DNA of 64,000 nt from Sporocytophaga sp. (GTDB lineage Bacteria; Bacteroidota; Bacteroidia; Cytophagales; Cytophagaceae): assembly GCF_017745095.1 (NCBI RefSeq), contig NZ_JAGHZZ010000006.1:288926-352925 (forward strand), in the 5' to 3' direction. The position numbers and the translations under genes were made by a program. Positions 8,835 through 17,148 of this stretch are shown piece by piece; position 1 is the stretch's first letter, and each line of letters begins with the position of its first letter. A model generated the notes under the pieces. It was not told the origin of the DNA and ran no database searches. It saw nothing but the letters and a program-made list of their open reading frames with translations.

Positions 8835-9302
8835 ATGGAAAGGATAGCACTTTTTCCGGGATCATTTGATCCTTTTACCAAAGGACATTTGGATATTGTT
8901 ATGCGCAGTATCGGTTTGTTCGATAAAGTAATTATAGGAATAGGAAAAAACACCAATAAGAGCAGATACTTTCCTTTAGAATTTATGGAGGGAAAAATTA
9001 AAGGTGTTTTTAAAGACTATCCTCAGGTAAGTGTAGAATCTTATGAGGGATTTACTGCTGATTTTGCAAAGAGAAGAAATGCAAAATTTATAATCAGAGG
9101 ATTAAGAAACACAACAGATTTTGAATACGAATGTGGTATAGCCCAAGCGAATAAATATCTTTGGAATGAAATGGAGACAATATTCCTTATTACTTCGCCT
9201 GAACTAGCGGCATTAAGCTCCTCTATCATCAGAGATTTGCACAGATATGGAGCAAAGGCAGATCATTTTCTGCCTTATGAATTAGACTATCCTACAAAAT
9301 AG
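8835..9302 (+). CDS. coaD: Phosphopantetheine adenylyltransferase
   Basis: A 155-aa CoaD that joins 4'-phosphopantetheine to AMP from ATP, the penultimate step in coenzyme A synthesis, in the cytosol. The nucleotidyltransferase signature is at the N terminus: FPGSFDPFTKGHLD, with the TKGH version of the HxGH motif. The RGLRN substrate motif lies near residue 90 and the ISSxxR-type motif appears as SSSIIRDL near 128. The length is normal for the family. It follows DUF3822 in a probable operon and overlaps the convergent Nudix gene by 11 bp. Confidence 0.96.
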   Translation: MERIALFPGSFDPFTKGHLDIVMRSIGLFDKVIIGIGKNTNKSRYFPLEFMEGKIKGVFKDYPQVSVESYEGFTADFAKRRNAKFIIRGLRNTTDFEYECGIAQANKYLWNEMETIFLITSPELAALSSSIIRDLHRYGAKADHFLPYELDYPTK

Positions 9303-9966
9303 TTTTCTCTTTATAGAAATTATCAAGAACTTCTTCAATTGATCTATAGGAGTTCTTTGTAGCTTTTTTCACATCTTTTTTATCCATCCACCTGACTTCT
9401 TCAATATACTCTTCTATCTGAGGACGCATCATAGTATCATTTACATTTTCCATCAGATACCAAGTAGTTTTCTTCAAGATTCTCCTTCCCTTGCGTACAT
9501 AAGTATGCCAGGTTTTACAAATTTTTTCTTTAACCTCTACCTTAATATTGCACTCCTCTTCCACCTCTCTTTTGGCTCCTTTCTCTGTATCTTCTTTCTT
9601 TCTAAGCTTACCTTTGGGTAAATCCCACTTTTTAAGCCGGAAAATCATGAGAATTTTATCCTCTTTCACAACAATTCCACCTGCTGCTTTGACGATCTTA
9701 AACTGATCCTTGACAAATTCGACAGCAAATTTCTTATCAGGTACAGCAAAAGTTATCTCTTTGAGTTTCTTTAATTTTTTCACCTCAAGCAACTTAAGCA
9801 AACGGTCTATATGGGAAGGAGAAGCTCCCATAATAATAACACTACCTACGAGGTTTTTAGAAATAATCTCATTTTTGCCATCGAGCACAGCATCATAACC
9901 ACTGCTGTCCAATTGCTCGCCAAGCTGCACTATCCATACAGGCTTGTCATTCAAAAAAAGCTTCAT
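9292..9966 (-). CDS. Nudix hydrolase with N-terminal extension
   Basis: A 224-aa protein with about 65 N-terminal residues of unknown fold before a Nudix domain (about 68-210). The Nudix box reads G-K-L-R-K-K-E then REVEEECNI, so the usual glycine near its end is Asn; the metal-binding REUxEE core is intact and activity is likely. The basic middle part (KICKTWHTYVRKGRRILKK) resembles family members that bind polyphosphorylated nucleotides, but the substrate is not predictable. It is a single gene overlapping coaD by 11 bp tail to tail. Confidence 0.86.
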   Translation of the reverse strand: MKLFLNDKPVWIVQLGEQLDSSGYDAVLDGKNEIISKNLVGSVIIMGASPSHIDRLLKLLEVKKLKKLKEITFAVPDKKFAVEFVKDQFKIVKAAGGIVVKEDKILMIFRLKKWDLPKGKLRKKEDTEKGAKREVEEECNIKVEVKEKICKTWHTYVRKGRRILKKTTWYLMENVNDTMMRPQIEEYIEEVRWMDKKDVKKATKNSYRSIEEVLDNFYKEKTIL

Positions 9967-10026
9967 TTAAATTGGGAATTGGGATGGTAAATTTTGATTA
10001 TATATCATGCAAAGTAACAAATAGAA

Positions 10027-10060
10027 TTGTATCATGCTATTAAATATTATTCTAAATTTG
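10027..10060 (+). promoter_or_regulatory. Bacteroidetes-type promoter for pyrE
   Basis: TAAATTTG at 10053-10060 matches the Bacteroidetes -7 consensus TAnnTTTG. A TTG at 10027-10029 lies 23 nt upstream as a possible -33 element, a little farther than usual. Transcription would start near 10066, which leaves only a short leader before the ATG at 10078 and excludes any earlier start codon. Confidence 0.5.
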
Positions 10061-10077
10061 CCTTCAAATTAATTTAT

Positions 10078-10704
10078 ATGTCTTCAGAAAAAGTAGCTGA
10101 ATCCCTTCTTAAGATCGGTGCGATAAAACTTCGTCCTGAAAATCCTTTTAAATGGGCATCAGGCTGGAACTCACCAATTTACTGCGACAACAGATTTTCT
10201 CTTTCATTTCCTGATGTTAGAAACATCATTAAAGAAGAACTTGTTTCTCTTGTCAAACATTATTTTCCTCAAGCAGAAGCTATTGCGGGTGTGGCAACTG
10301 CCGGTATCCCTCAAGGCACTCTAATCGCTGACAAGATGAACTTGCCATTCCTTTACGTAAGACCCAAACCAAAAGATCACGGAATGGAAAATCTTATTGA
10401 AGGAAAAATTAATCCGGGACAAAAAGTAGTTGTCGTTGAGGACCTTATATCCACTGGTGGAAGTTCATTAAAAGCTGTAGAAGCGCTGAGAGATGGCGGT
10501 ATTGAAGTACTGGGAATGGTTTCTATCTTTACGTATGGCTTTGATCTTGCAGAGAAAAACTTTAAAGATAAAGGGGTTATATTAAAATCACTTACAGATT
10601 ACAATGCCTTGCTTAAAGAAGCGATTAAACTCGGATATATTAAAGAAAGTGACCTGGAAACATTAAGCTCCTGGAGGACTGCGCCGGAAAAATGGTCAGT
10701 ATAA
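10078..10704 (+). CDS. pyrE: Orotate phosphoribosyltransferase
   Basis: PyrE converts orotate and PRPP to OMP in de novo pyrimidine synthesis. The 208-aa form from ATG 10078 has the usual length. The N terminus reads KIGAIKLRP then FKWASGWNSPIYCD, and the PRPP loop is VVVVEDLISTGGSS near residue 120. The frame is open upstream to a TTG at 10027, but the -7 promoter box at 10053-10060 lies inside that extension, so the ATG is preferred. It is followed by a long nested inverted repeat (10728-10777) that probably ends its transcript. Confidence 0.95.
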   Translation: MSSEKVAESLLKIGAIKLRPENPFKWASGWNSPIYCDNRFSLSFPDVRNIIKEELVSLVKHYFPQAEAIAGVATAGIPQGTLIADKMNLPFLYVRPKPKDHGMENLIEGKINPGQKVVVVEDLISTGGSSLKAVEALRDGGIEVLGMVSIFTYGFDLAEKNFKDKGVILKSLTDYNALLKEAIKLGYIKESDLETLSSWRTAPEKWSV

Positions 10705-10727
10705 GCTTATTATATTTATAATTTCCC

Positions 10728-10777
10728 AAAAGCCTTTCGAACATTGGATTTAAAATAAATCTACATTGAAAGGCTTT
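10728..10777 (+). terminator. Nested stem-loop after pyrE
   Basis: AAAGCCTTTC at 10729-10738 pairs perfectly with GAAAGGCTTT at 10768-10777. Inside it, GATTT (10747-10751) pairs with AAATC (10757-10761). The loop between the outer arms is long (29 nt) and no T-run longer than four follows, so this is either a weak terminator or a structured RNA element between pyrE and the phosphoesterase gene. Confidence 0.4.
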
Positions 10778-10806
10778 AGAATTTTACGCCCAAATAGTCT
10801 TACACA

Positions 10807-11304
10807 TTGAAAAGAATAGGTTTAATATCCGACACTCACGGATTTCTGGATCCGAAAGTCTTTGATCATTTTAAAGATGTAGATGAAATTTGGCATGCAG
10901 GAGATTTTGGTCCAGCAGAAGTAGCTTTAGAATTAGCACGAATTAAACCGTTGAAAGGTGTATATGGGAATATTGATGATAAAGACATTCGCTTTGAATT
11001 CCCCAAAGACTTGATTTTCGAAGAAGAAGGATTTAAAGTCTTCATCACTCATATTGGAGGTTATCCCGGACACTATGCCAAGGGAATTAAAGATCAATTA
11101 AAAAAGGAAAAACCTAATCTTTTTATCTGTGGACATTCTCATATTCTGAGAGTTATTTCCGATCCTGACCTTAAATTAATTTCAATAAATCCAGGAGCAG
11201 CTGGGAATCAAGGGTTTCATAAAATAAAAACAATTATGAAATTTGACCTCAACAATAAAAAACTTGAAAATGTAAAGGCTATAGAATTAGGCAAAAGAGG
11301 ATAA
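10807..11304 (+). CDS. YfcE/MJ0936-type metallophosphoesterase
   Basis: A 165-aa calcineurin-like phosphoesterase. All metal-binding motifs are present: SDTHG near residue 8, HAGDFG near 36, GNIDD near 56, a His in FITHIGG near 82 and CGHSH near 108. The YfcE type cleaves phosphodiesters in vitro; the natural substrate is unclear. The start is TTG at 10807, directly at the conserved MKRIGLISDTHG start, and no ATG is available. The stop is followed by a terminator hairpin at 11310-11335. Confidence 0.9.
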   Translation: MKRIGLISDTHGFLDPKVFDHFKDVDEIWHAGDFGPAEVALELARIKPLKGVYGNIDDKDIRFEFPKDLIFEEEGFKVFITHIGGYPGHYAKGIKDQLKKEKPNLFICGHSHILRVISDPDLKLISINPGAAGNQGFHKIKTIMKFDLNNKKLENVKAIELGKRG

Positions 11305-11309
11305 AATAA

Positions 11310-11335
11310 AAAAGGTGAACCTAAATTCACCTTTT
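11310..11335. terminator. Bidirectional intrinsic terminator
   Basis: AAAAGGTGAA pairs with TTCACCTTTT around a 6-nt loop (stems 11310-11319 and 11326-11335), with A-rich and T-rich flanks on the two sides. It lies between the stop of the phosphoesterase gene (plus) and the stop of the small minus-strand gene at 11362, so it can serve both. Confidence 0.8.
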
Positions 11336-11361
11336 CTTATAATAACTTTATGAATGCTTAA

Positions 11362-11505
11362 TTATGCACCAGCTTGTTTTTTCAACTCTTCTAGATCTAT
11401 TTTCTTGATCACAGGAACAGCAGTAAGTCTTTTAATGCTTGTAGTTCTTGCTTTAGAAACAGTTTTATTCTTTTTTTCTTTTCTTTTTAATCTAGTGACT
11501 GCCAT
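11362..11505 (-). CDS. Small highly basic protein, 47 aa
   Basis: An ATG at 11505 opens a 47-codon frame that begins MAVTRLKRKEKKNK and ends in LEELKKQAGA. About one third of the residues are Lys or Arg, concentrated in the first 25, as in small ribosome-associated or nucleic-acid-binding proteins. The C-terminal third (VPVIKKIDLEELKKQ) is amphipathic. The stop lies 26 bp from a bidirectional terminator, which supports a real transcript. I do not recognise a named family. A longer plus-strand frame over the same DNA is low-complexity and unlikely to be coding. Confidence 0.65.
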   Translation of the reverse strand: MAVTRLKRKEKKNKTVSKARTTSIKRLTAVPVIKKIDLEELKKQAGA

Positions 11506-11568
11506 TGTTCTTAAAATTAGAATTGAGTCCGCAAAGATATACTTTTTTCTTATAATGGAAAAACTTTT

Positions 11569-12051
11569 TTAAAAGATATTATTAAAATTTCCGCTGGCTA
11601 TCAGGTAAAAGGTGACATGAGCCATCATACATGCTGCTGGCCATAGCTCCCACCGGATATTTATTGAATTCTGACCATAAAATCTTTTTATCCACAACAA
11701 TGCAATGAATATTCCAAGAAAGGAACAAAGCAAACTTAAAATATATACAACAGCCTTTATTGCAGCCTTTGGACTGTGAAAGCTAATAAAACCTCTATGC
11801 TCCTCAATTCCAAATGGATTGGTGACTCTGTCAGAATGAATTGGCTTTATTACAATCAATGGATTATGGACTGATACAGATGCTTCTGTTAAAAATGTCT
11901 TTTCGCTAACTTTATATCGCTCTCCAAATAATTCCCAATTCAGAATTAATGCCACGCTACATTCAAAAATCAGAAACAGCATGGGTATCAATAACATTTT
12001 GTAGTTTTCCCTTTTCTTTAAAATGTACTCTAAGCTTTTAATAATTTTCAT
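11569..12051 (-). CDS. Unknown membrane protein, 160 aa
   Basis: Three hydrophobic segments (about residues 19-38, 90-113 and 139-158) separate a soluble stretch of about 50 residues between the first two, probably outside the membrane. The N terminus is basic ([14 protein letters not shown]), so it likely stays inside. There is no catalytic motif and I do not recognise the family. It is a single gene, divergent from hisS, with the start ATG at 12051. The ORF contains a chance perfect DnaA-box 9-mer at 11688-11696. Confidence 0.6.
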   Translation of the reverse strand: MKIIKSLEYILKKRENYKMLLIPMLFLIFECSVALILNWELFGERYKVSEKTFLTEASVSVHNPLIVIKPIHSDRVTNPFGIEEHRGFISFHSPKAAIKAVVYILSLLCSFLGIFIALLWIKRFYGQNSINIRWELWPAACMMAHVTFYLIASGNFNNIF

Positions 12052-12120
12052 AACACTAATTTTTACTCAAATCAGGCCTTTATTTACGGTCAAAAAAGGC
12101 CATTTGTTAGCCTCTTTTTG

Positions 12121-12128
12121 TATTTTTG
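12121..12128 (+). promoter_or_regulatory. Candidate -7 box for hisS
   Basis: TATTTTTG matches TAnnTTTG. It lies 16 nt before the ATG at 12145, which argues against the upstream in-frame TTG at 12118 as start. No convincing -33 element is seen at the usual spacing. Confidence 0.4.
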
Positions 12129-12144
12129 CCGGCAAATTCAAATT

Positions 12145-13527
12145 ATGAGTATTCAAAAACCCTCAATACCAAAAGGTACAAGAGATTTTGGCCCGGAAAA
12201 AATGGCCAAAAGAAATTATATATTTTCTACTATTAAAGAAGTATTTACCCGATTTGGGTTTCTTCCACTGGAAACTCCGTCCATGGAAAATATTTCTGTT
12301 CTGACAGGAAAATATGGAGATGAGGGAGATCAGCTTATTTTTAAAATATTGAATTCAAGGCTTTACGAAGCAAAAAATAAAGAAGAGCTAAAAGCTGAAT
12401 TTGATAAAGGTCTTGAAAAAAACACCAACTCAGATGTTCTTACTGAAAAAGCTTTAAGATATGACCTTACCGTACCATTTGCACGGTATGTAGTTATGAA
12501 CAGGAATGAAATAACTTTTCCTTTTAAAAGATATCAGATTCAACCGGTTTGGAGGGCAGACAGGCCGCAAAAAGGTAGATACCGTGAATTTTATCAGTGT
12601 GACGCAGATATTGTAGGAACAGATTCTCTATTATGCGAAGCTGAAATTGTGTTGATGGTTCATGAGGTTTTTAAAAAGCTAAAAATTGAAAACTTCGCTC
12701 TGAAAATCAATAACAGGAAGATTTTGTCAGGAATTACCGAAATCATTGGAAAACCTGGCTGTGAAACAGACTTTTGTGTTGCGATTGACAAGCTTGACAA
12801 AATCGGTATTGAAGGAGTTCTGAAAGAATTAAGGGAGAAGGACTTTGATGAAAAAAGCATAGAATTGCTTTTACCCATTCTTCATCTGCAAGGTAATAGC
12901 AAAGAAAAGTTAGAAGCGATGAAGGGAATCCTGAAAAGTTCCTCTACCGGTTTAAAAGGGATTGAAGAAATAAGTATTGTTCTTGAAAAAGTTGATTTGC
13001 TAGGGCTTCAAAATTCCAGTCTTGAATTTGACCTGACTCTCGCCCGTGGGTTAAGCTATTATACAGGAGCTATATTTGAAGTAAAGGCAATTGGTGTCCA
13101 AATAGGAAGTATCAGTGGTGGAGGCCGATACGATAATCTTACAGGTGTATTCGGGCTTCCGGGAGTTTCTGGGGTTGGTATTTCCTTTGGTGTAGACAGA
13201 ATTTATGATGTGATGGAAGAATTAAATCTTTTTCCCGAAGAGCATTTAAATTCAACTAAAATTCTTCTATGTTATTTTGACGAAAAGGGACAACAATTTG
13301 GGCTGCCTTTACTTACCAAATTAAGAGCTGAATGTATTAATAGCGAAATTTATCCCGATGTGGCGAAAATTAAGAAGCAGCTCGATTATGCCAATAAAAA
13401 ACAGGTGACTTACGTTGGAATTATAGGTGATGAGGAAATAAAAACGGGTAAAGTTGCAGTTAAAAATATGGTTAGCGGGGAACAGGAATCTTTGACCATT
13501 GAGGAGATAATCACAAAACTAAAATAA
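12145..13527 (+). CDS. hisS: Histidyl-tRNA synthetase
   Basis: A class II aminoacyl-tRNA synthetase that charges tRNA-His. From ATG 12145 it is 460 aa and starts with the typical [12 protein letters not shown] motif 1 region. Motif 2 is seen as PVWRADRP followed by YREFYQCD, the HisA motif as [10 protein letters not shown] near residue 300, and motif 3 as GGRYDNLTG then GVSFG-like GISFGVDR. The anticodon-binding domain fills the last 90 residues. A TTG nine codons upstream overlaps a candidate -7 promoter box, so the ATG is chosen. A secreted-protein gene follows after 9 bp. Confidence 0.96.
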   Translation: MSIQKPSIPKGTRDFGPEKMAKRNYIFSTIKEVFTRFGFLPLETPSMENISVLTGKYGDEGDQLIFKILNSRLYEAKNKEELKAEFDKGLEKNTNSDVLTEKALRYDLTVPFARYVVMNRNEITFPFKRYQIQPVWRADRPQKGRYREFYQCDADIVGTDSLLCEAEIVLMVHEVFKKLKIENFALKINNRKILSGITEIIGKPGCETDFCVAIDKLDKIGIEGVLKELREKDFDEKSIELLLPILHLQGNSKEKLEAMKGILKSSSTGLKGIEEISIVLEKVDLLGLQNSSLEFDLTLARGLSYYTGAIFEVKAIGVQIGSISGGGRYDNLTGVFGLPGVSGVGISFGVDRIYDVMEELNLFPEEHLNSTKILLCYFDEKGQQFGLPLLTKLRAECINSEIYPDVAKIKKQLDYANKKQVTYVGIIGDEEIKTGKVAVKNMVSGEQESLTIEEIITKLK

Positions 13528-13536
13528 CAGATCCTG

Positions 13537-15426
13537 GTGATTCAAATTGTAAGGTATTTTTTAGGTTTCATTTTACTTTTCCATTGCACTTATAGTTGGG
13601 GGCAGGAAAAATTTGATTTATCCGCCGATACTGTTTGTGTTGGTGATTTATTAACTATTTCTGACGATAATAAGCCAAATACTTATTACAATTTCCAAGG
13701 ATTAATATCTGATACCTGCGGCACGATTCCTAATGCTATTACATATGATAATTATGTTGCCTGCAAATCTTATACTTACAAAAAATCCGGAACATACGTT
13801 ATAGATCAGATTATCAATAGCTACAACGCCAAGAAGACTGTAGTTGTAATGGATAAACGACTTCCTTTGTTTGAAGTGCACAAGTGTATCAATAACCAAG
13901 TCAAAATCCTTATAACAGATACTTATTATCATGAATATTTGCTTGATTATGGCATAGGCCCGGTTGCAGTTAAATCAGGACAAGAGCTTATTGTAACTTT
14001 AGCAGGACCTACTGCAATTAATTTAACTGGTAGATTCAGACCGACTTTATGTGGTGCTTCGGCTATCCAAAATGTTACTCCATTTGCAGTATTGCCAGCT
14101 CCTCAATTAAACAAAATTACAACGAATAACATCAGTCAATCCAGTGGCAGTATAAATCTTTCATTTTCAGTTTCAGCTTCTTTTAATCAATATAAGATTG
14201 AGAGGGACATCAATTATTCCAGTGTATTTTCGCCAATAGATACTATTGACGGTACAAAGACAAACTTTCTTGATGAGAACTTAAATACAGAAAGTAATTC
14301 CTACTGTTACAGAATTTCAGCTTTTGATGACTGCAATCACAGCACCTCCTCCGTGACGGTTTGCTCTTCTCCTTTTTCGGTTTCCGCAGCTAATAATGAA
14401 AACGATATCAATTGGGCCCAATACCAAGGCTCCGATTTTCAAAGCTATGAGATTCTTAAAAATAATGTACCGCTTTCAACATTTACCTCCAGTATCATAA
14501 CGACTTTAATTGATACAGATATCAAATGTGGAAAGGAAGACTGCTATAAGCTCATTACTCACCTTACTACAGGAGCTGTATCAGAATCGCCTTTAATCTG
14601 TGTAAAAGGAATATCCAACACTATCCCAACCGCTATCAATAATCTGAATTCAACCATAGAAAACAATCAGGTAAAAATACTATGGGCCTCATCCATTTCT
14701 TCCATACCAAAGTACACTATTTTAAAAAGTACCAATGGGGGAACACCTGAAATCATAACAGAAGTGAAGCAATCTCCATTTATTTCCACAGTCAACCTTC
14801 TTAACAATGATTGTTATCAGATTGAATTTACCGACTCTTGTGGTAATAATTCGCCAATAAGTAATCAGACATGTCCGGTAATACTAAATATGGAAGAGTC
14901 CGAAACCGAGAACATACTTCAGTGGACACCATATTCAGGTTTTCTATCAGACGTATCAAAATATATAATAGTAAAGTCGGATCTTTCAGGAAATATTGTA
15001 AAAGAAATTGATGCAGGCACCAGCCTTTCTTACACGGATACAGAAATTGATCCTCACACCTCTGTCGGGTTCACCTATTACATTAAAGCAATACCAGTAG
15101 GAACAGAAATCCTCCCTTTTTCACAGTCGAATATAAAAACCGTGAAATACGAAATACAAATATTCACCCCGACAGCATTTACTCCGGACAAAGACGGTGT
15201 TAATGATATATTTGTACCGAAAGGCAAGTTTTTCACAGAATTTGAAATGACAGTTTTTAACAGGTGGGGAGAAATAGTATTTTACACTTCAAATATTAAT
15301 AATGGATGGGATGGTCTTTATAAAGGAGATGTTGCCCAACAAGACAGTTATGCTTATCTGATAAAAGCAAAGGATAATCGAGGCAGAGAAAAGGTATATA
15401 AAGGAACTGTAACATTATTAAGATAA
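13537..15426 (+). CDS. Secreted protein with C-terminal T9SS type B (CHU_C) sorting domain
   Basis: A 629-aa exported protein. A signal peptide covers about residues 1-22 (hydrophobic core then YSWGQ). The middle has repeated Ig/fibronectin-type-III-like modules (about 190-285, 285-370, 375-450, 460-545) with paired cysteines. The last 85 residues form the gliding-motility-associated C-terminal domain: PTAFTPDKDGVNDIF, then FNRWGEIVF and GWDGLYKG. That domain sends proteins through the type IX secretion system to the cell surface or medium. The start is GTG at 13537, 9 bp after hisS. I see no enzyme domain; an adhesin or surface scaffold is the likely role. Confidence 0.86.
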   Translation: MIQIVRYFLGFILLFHCTYSWGQEKFDLSADTVCVGDLLTISDDNKPNTYYNFQGLISDTCGTIPNAITYDNYVACKSYTYKKSGTYVIDQIINSYNAKKTVVVMDKRLPLFEVHKCINNQVKILITDTYYHEYLLDYGIGPVAVKSGQELIVTLAGPTAINLTGRFRPTLCGASAIQNVTPFAVLPAPQLNKITTNNISQSSGSINLSFSVSASFNQYKIERDINYSSVFSPIDTIDGTKTNFLDENLNTESNSYCYRISAFDDCNHSTSSVTVCSSPFSVSAANNENDINWAQYQGSDFQSYEILKNNVPLSTFTSSIITTLIDTDIKCGKEDCYKLITHLTTGAVSESPLICVKGISNTIPTAINNLNSTIENNQVKILWASSISSIPKYTILKSTNGGTPEIITEVKQSPFISTVNLLNNDCYQIEFTDSCGNNSPISNQTCPVILNMEESETENILQWTPYSGFLSDVSKYIIVKSDLSGNIVKEIDAGTSLSYTDTEIDPHTSVGFTYYIKAIPVGTEILPFSQSNIKTVKYEIQIFTPTAFTPDKDGVNDIFVPKGKFFTEFEMTVFNRWGEIVFYTSNINNGWDGLYKGDVAQQDSYAYLIKAKDNRGREKVYKGTVTLLR

Positions 15427-15458
15427 AATCTTAGATTTGAAAAAAAATTGATATAGAC

Positions 15459-15791
15459 ATGTTTGATATGATGAACATGCTTGGAAAGATAAAAGAAGTA
15501 CAAGCAAGAGTAAAAGAAGCTAAAGACAACTTAGTAAACATCACCGTTACTTCCGAAGCCGGAGCAGGTATGGTTAAAGCAACTATAAATGGTAACCGTA
15601 AGATAGTAAAGCTGGAAATTGATCCGGAAATGCTTAAAGGTAATGACAAAGAAATGATACAGGACCTGGTAATAGCAGCGGTAAACAAGGGGATGGAAGA
15701 GATTGAAGAAAAGATCAAAGAAAGTCTTAAAAAATCAACAGAGGGGCTATTGCCAAATATACCAGGCTTAGATTTAGGAAATTTAATTTAA
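15459..15791 (+). CDS. YbaB/EbfC family nucleoid-associated protein
   Basis: A 110-aa small DNA-binding protein of the YbaB/EbfC family. It shows the family layout: an N-terminal helix (MMNMLGKIKEVQARVKEA), a central beta sheet including the VKATINGNRKIVKLEIDPE segment, and a C-terminal amphipathic helix with a glycine/proline-rich tail. Family dimers bind DNA with little sequence specificity. It usually sits near dnaX and recR, which are absent here. The glycosyltransferase gene starts 1 bp after its stop, so the two are cotranscribed. Confidence 0.92.
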   Translation: MFDMMNMLGKIKEVQARVKEAKDNLVNITVTSEAGAGMVKATINGNRKIVKLEIDPEMLKGNDKEMIQDLVIAAVNKGMEEIEEKIKESLKKSTEGLLPNIPGLDLGNLI

Positions 15792-15792
15792 C

Positions 15793-16812
15793 ATGAAAGT
15801 AGCAGTAGTCATCCTTAACTGGAATGGCTTAACATTTTTAAAGAAGTTTTTACCTGACGTAATAAAATATAGTCCGGAGGCCACTATTTATGTAGCTGAC
15901 AACAATTCTTTTGATAGAAGTATCCAATACGTTGAGGAAAATCATCCGGAAGTAAAAATTATTCAATTACCCAAAAATGAAGGTTTTTGCAAAGGTTATA
16001 ATTCAGCCTTGAGTCAAATCGAGGCTGAGTATTATGTATTATTAAACTCTGATGTACAGATAACCTCAGGATGGATAAGTCCAATTATTAGTCTTATGGA
16101 CTCAGATCCTTTAATCGCAGCTTGCCAACCAAAGATCAAATCGTTTATAGAGCCAGAATATTTTGAATATGCCGGAGCGGCCGGAGGATTTATTGATTAT
16201 TTAGGTTATCCATTTTGCAGAGGCCGAATATTTGAAAAATTAGAAAAAGACAAAGGTCAGTATAATGACACATGCGAAATATTCTGGGCAACGGGAGCCT
16301 GCATGTTCGTAAGAGCAGAGCTTTTTCATAAAACAGGAGGCTTTGATGATGATTTTTTTGCCCACATGGAAGAAATTGATCTTTGCTGGAGACTGAAAAG
16401 GTTGGGCTATAAAATTATGTATAGCGGACAATCTGAAGTCTTCCACGTAGGAGGAGGTACGCTTTCAGCGACAAACCCACAAAAGACCTATTTAAATTTC
16501 AGAAATAATCTTGCACTATTAATTAAGAATCATTCTGAAAAGCATTTTTTAAGAACGATATTCATCCGAATGTTATTAGATGGCGTAGCAGCATTTAAAT
16601 TATTATTTTCTGATTCCTACAAGCATTTTAATGCAGTCATCAAAGCTCATTTCAGTGTTTATGGTCAGTATAAAAAACTATATATTAAGAGAGTGCGACT
16701 GAAAAAAGCGGGCTACCAGTATCTGTCAGAAGACCCTACTGTTTTAAAAAAATCTCTGGTAATGCAGTTTTTTTTATATCGGAAAAATAAATTCGGGAAG
16801 CTTGATTTCTAA
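15793..16812 (+). CDS. Family 2 glycosyltransferase
   Basis: A 339-aa GT-A fold enzyme of the rhamnosyltransferase-like GT2 group. The nucleotide-sugar site is at the N terminus (VVILNWNG, VADNNSFD near residue 35) and the metal-binding region reads LLNSDVQ near residue 82 in place of a classical DxD. The acceptor region has FFAHMEEIDLCWRLKRLGY near 195, the family's ED/WR motif. It is likely cytoplasmic-face glycan assembly. It follows ybaB directly and its stop overlaps the convergent PspC gene by 4 bp. Confidence 0.92.
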   Translation: MKVAVVILNWNGLTFLKKFLPDVIKYSPEATIYVADNNSFDRSIQYVEENHPEVKIIQLPKNEGFCKGYNSALSQIEAEYYVLLNSDVQITSGWISPIISLMDSDPLIAACQPKIKSFIEPEYFEYAGAAGGFIDYLGYPFCRGRIFEKLEKDKGQYNDTCEIFWATGACMFVRAELFHKTGGFDDDFFAHMEEIDLCWRLKRLGYKIMYSGQSEVFHVGGGTLSATNPQKTYLNFRNNLALLIKNHSEKHFLRTIFIRMLLDGVAAFKLLFSDSYKHFNAVIKAHFSVYGQYKKLYIKRVRLKKAGYQYLSEDPTVLKKSLVMQFFLYRKNKFGKLDF

Positions 16813-17027
16813 AAATCCCAGATTGTGCTTCTTTTCCTTCTAAGGTATTTATGGATATTTACTAAGAAAGCCAGGAAAAGATAAATCACTAAGGGAGAAC
16901 CAAAAGTTAGGAAAGAAGCGTATACGAAAAACATTCTAACGGCGGAAGAAGCGATCCCCAATTTTTCCCCAAGAGTAGAACACACGCCAAAAGCCTGTTT
17001 CTCAAAGAATGCCAGAATTTTAATCAT
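16809..17027 (-). CDS. PspC domain small membrane protein
   Basis: A 72-aa protein made almost entirely of one PspC domain: FGVCSTLGEKLGIASSAVRMFFVYASF, followed by a second hydrophobic stretch and a short basic tail (HKYLRRKR). The GVCSGLA-type start and the VR-x-F segment are family hallmarks. PspC proteins act in envelope-stress sensing in enterobacteria; free-standing short versions in Bacteroidetes are uncharacterised. It is a single gene with no Psp partners nearby. Confidence 0.88.
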   Translation of the reverse strand: MIKILAFFEKQAFGVCSTLGEKLGIASSAVRMFFVYASFLTFGSPLVIYLFLAFLVNIHKYLRRKRSTIWDF

Positions 17028-17112
17028 ATGATTGATCTTTAGTGACCTATTTCAAATATAATAAAAATATCTGAAAACTTGGAATAAGTATGAAAATTTC
17101 CTAAAGAAGATG

Positions 17113-17143
17113 TTGTATTAATTAAATTATAACGATATTTTCG
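17113..17143 (+). promoter_or_regulatory. Candidate promoter for the OmpA/TPR lipoprotein
   Basis: TTG at 17113-17115 and TATTTTCG at 17136-17143 are 20 nt apart. The second matches TAnnTTTG except for one base. The predicted transcription start (about 17149-17151) falls on the first ATG, which makes the ATG at 17170 a serious alternative start. Confidence 0.4.
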
Positions 17144-17148
17144 CAACG

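Noticed and set aside
11354..11572. 72-codon plus-strand ORF overlapping the small basic gene
   Set aside because: Very hydrophobic, low-complexity translation that mirrors a Lys/Arg-rich coding frame on the other strand; the minus-strand ORF fits better with the terminator.
11688..11696. Perfect DnaA-box 9-mer TTATCCACA
   Set aside because: It lies inside a coding region with no other boxes near and is expected about once in the window by chance.
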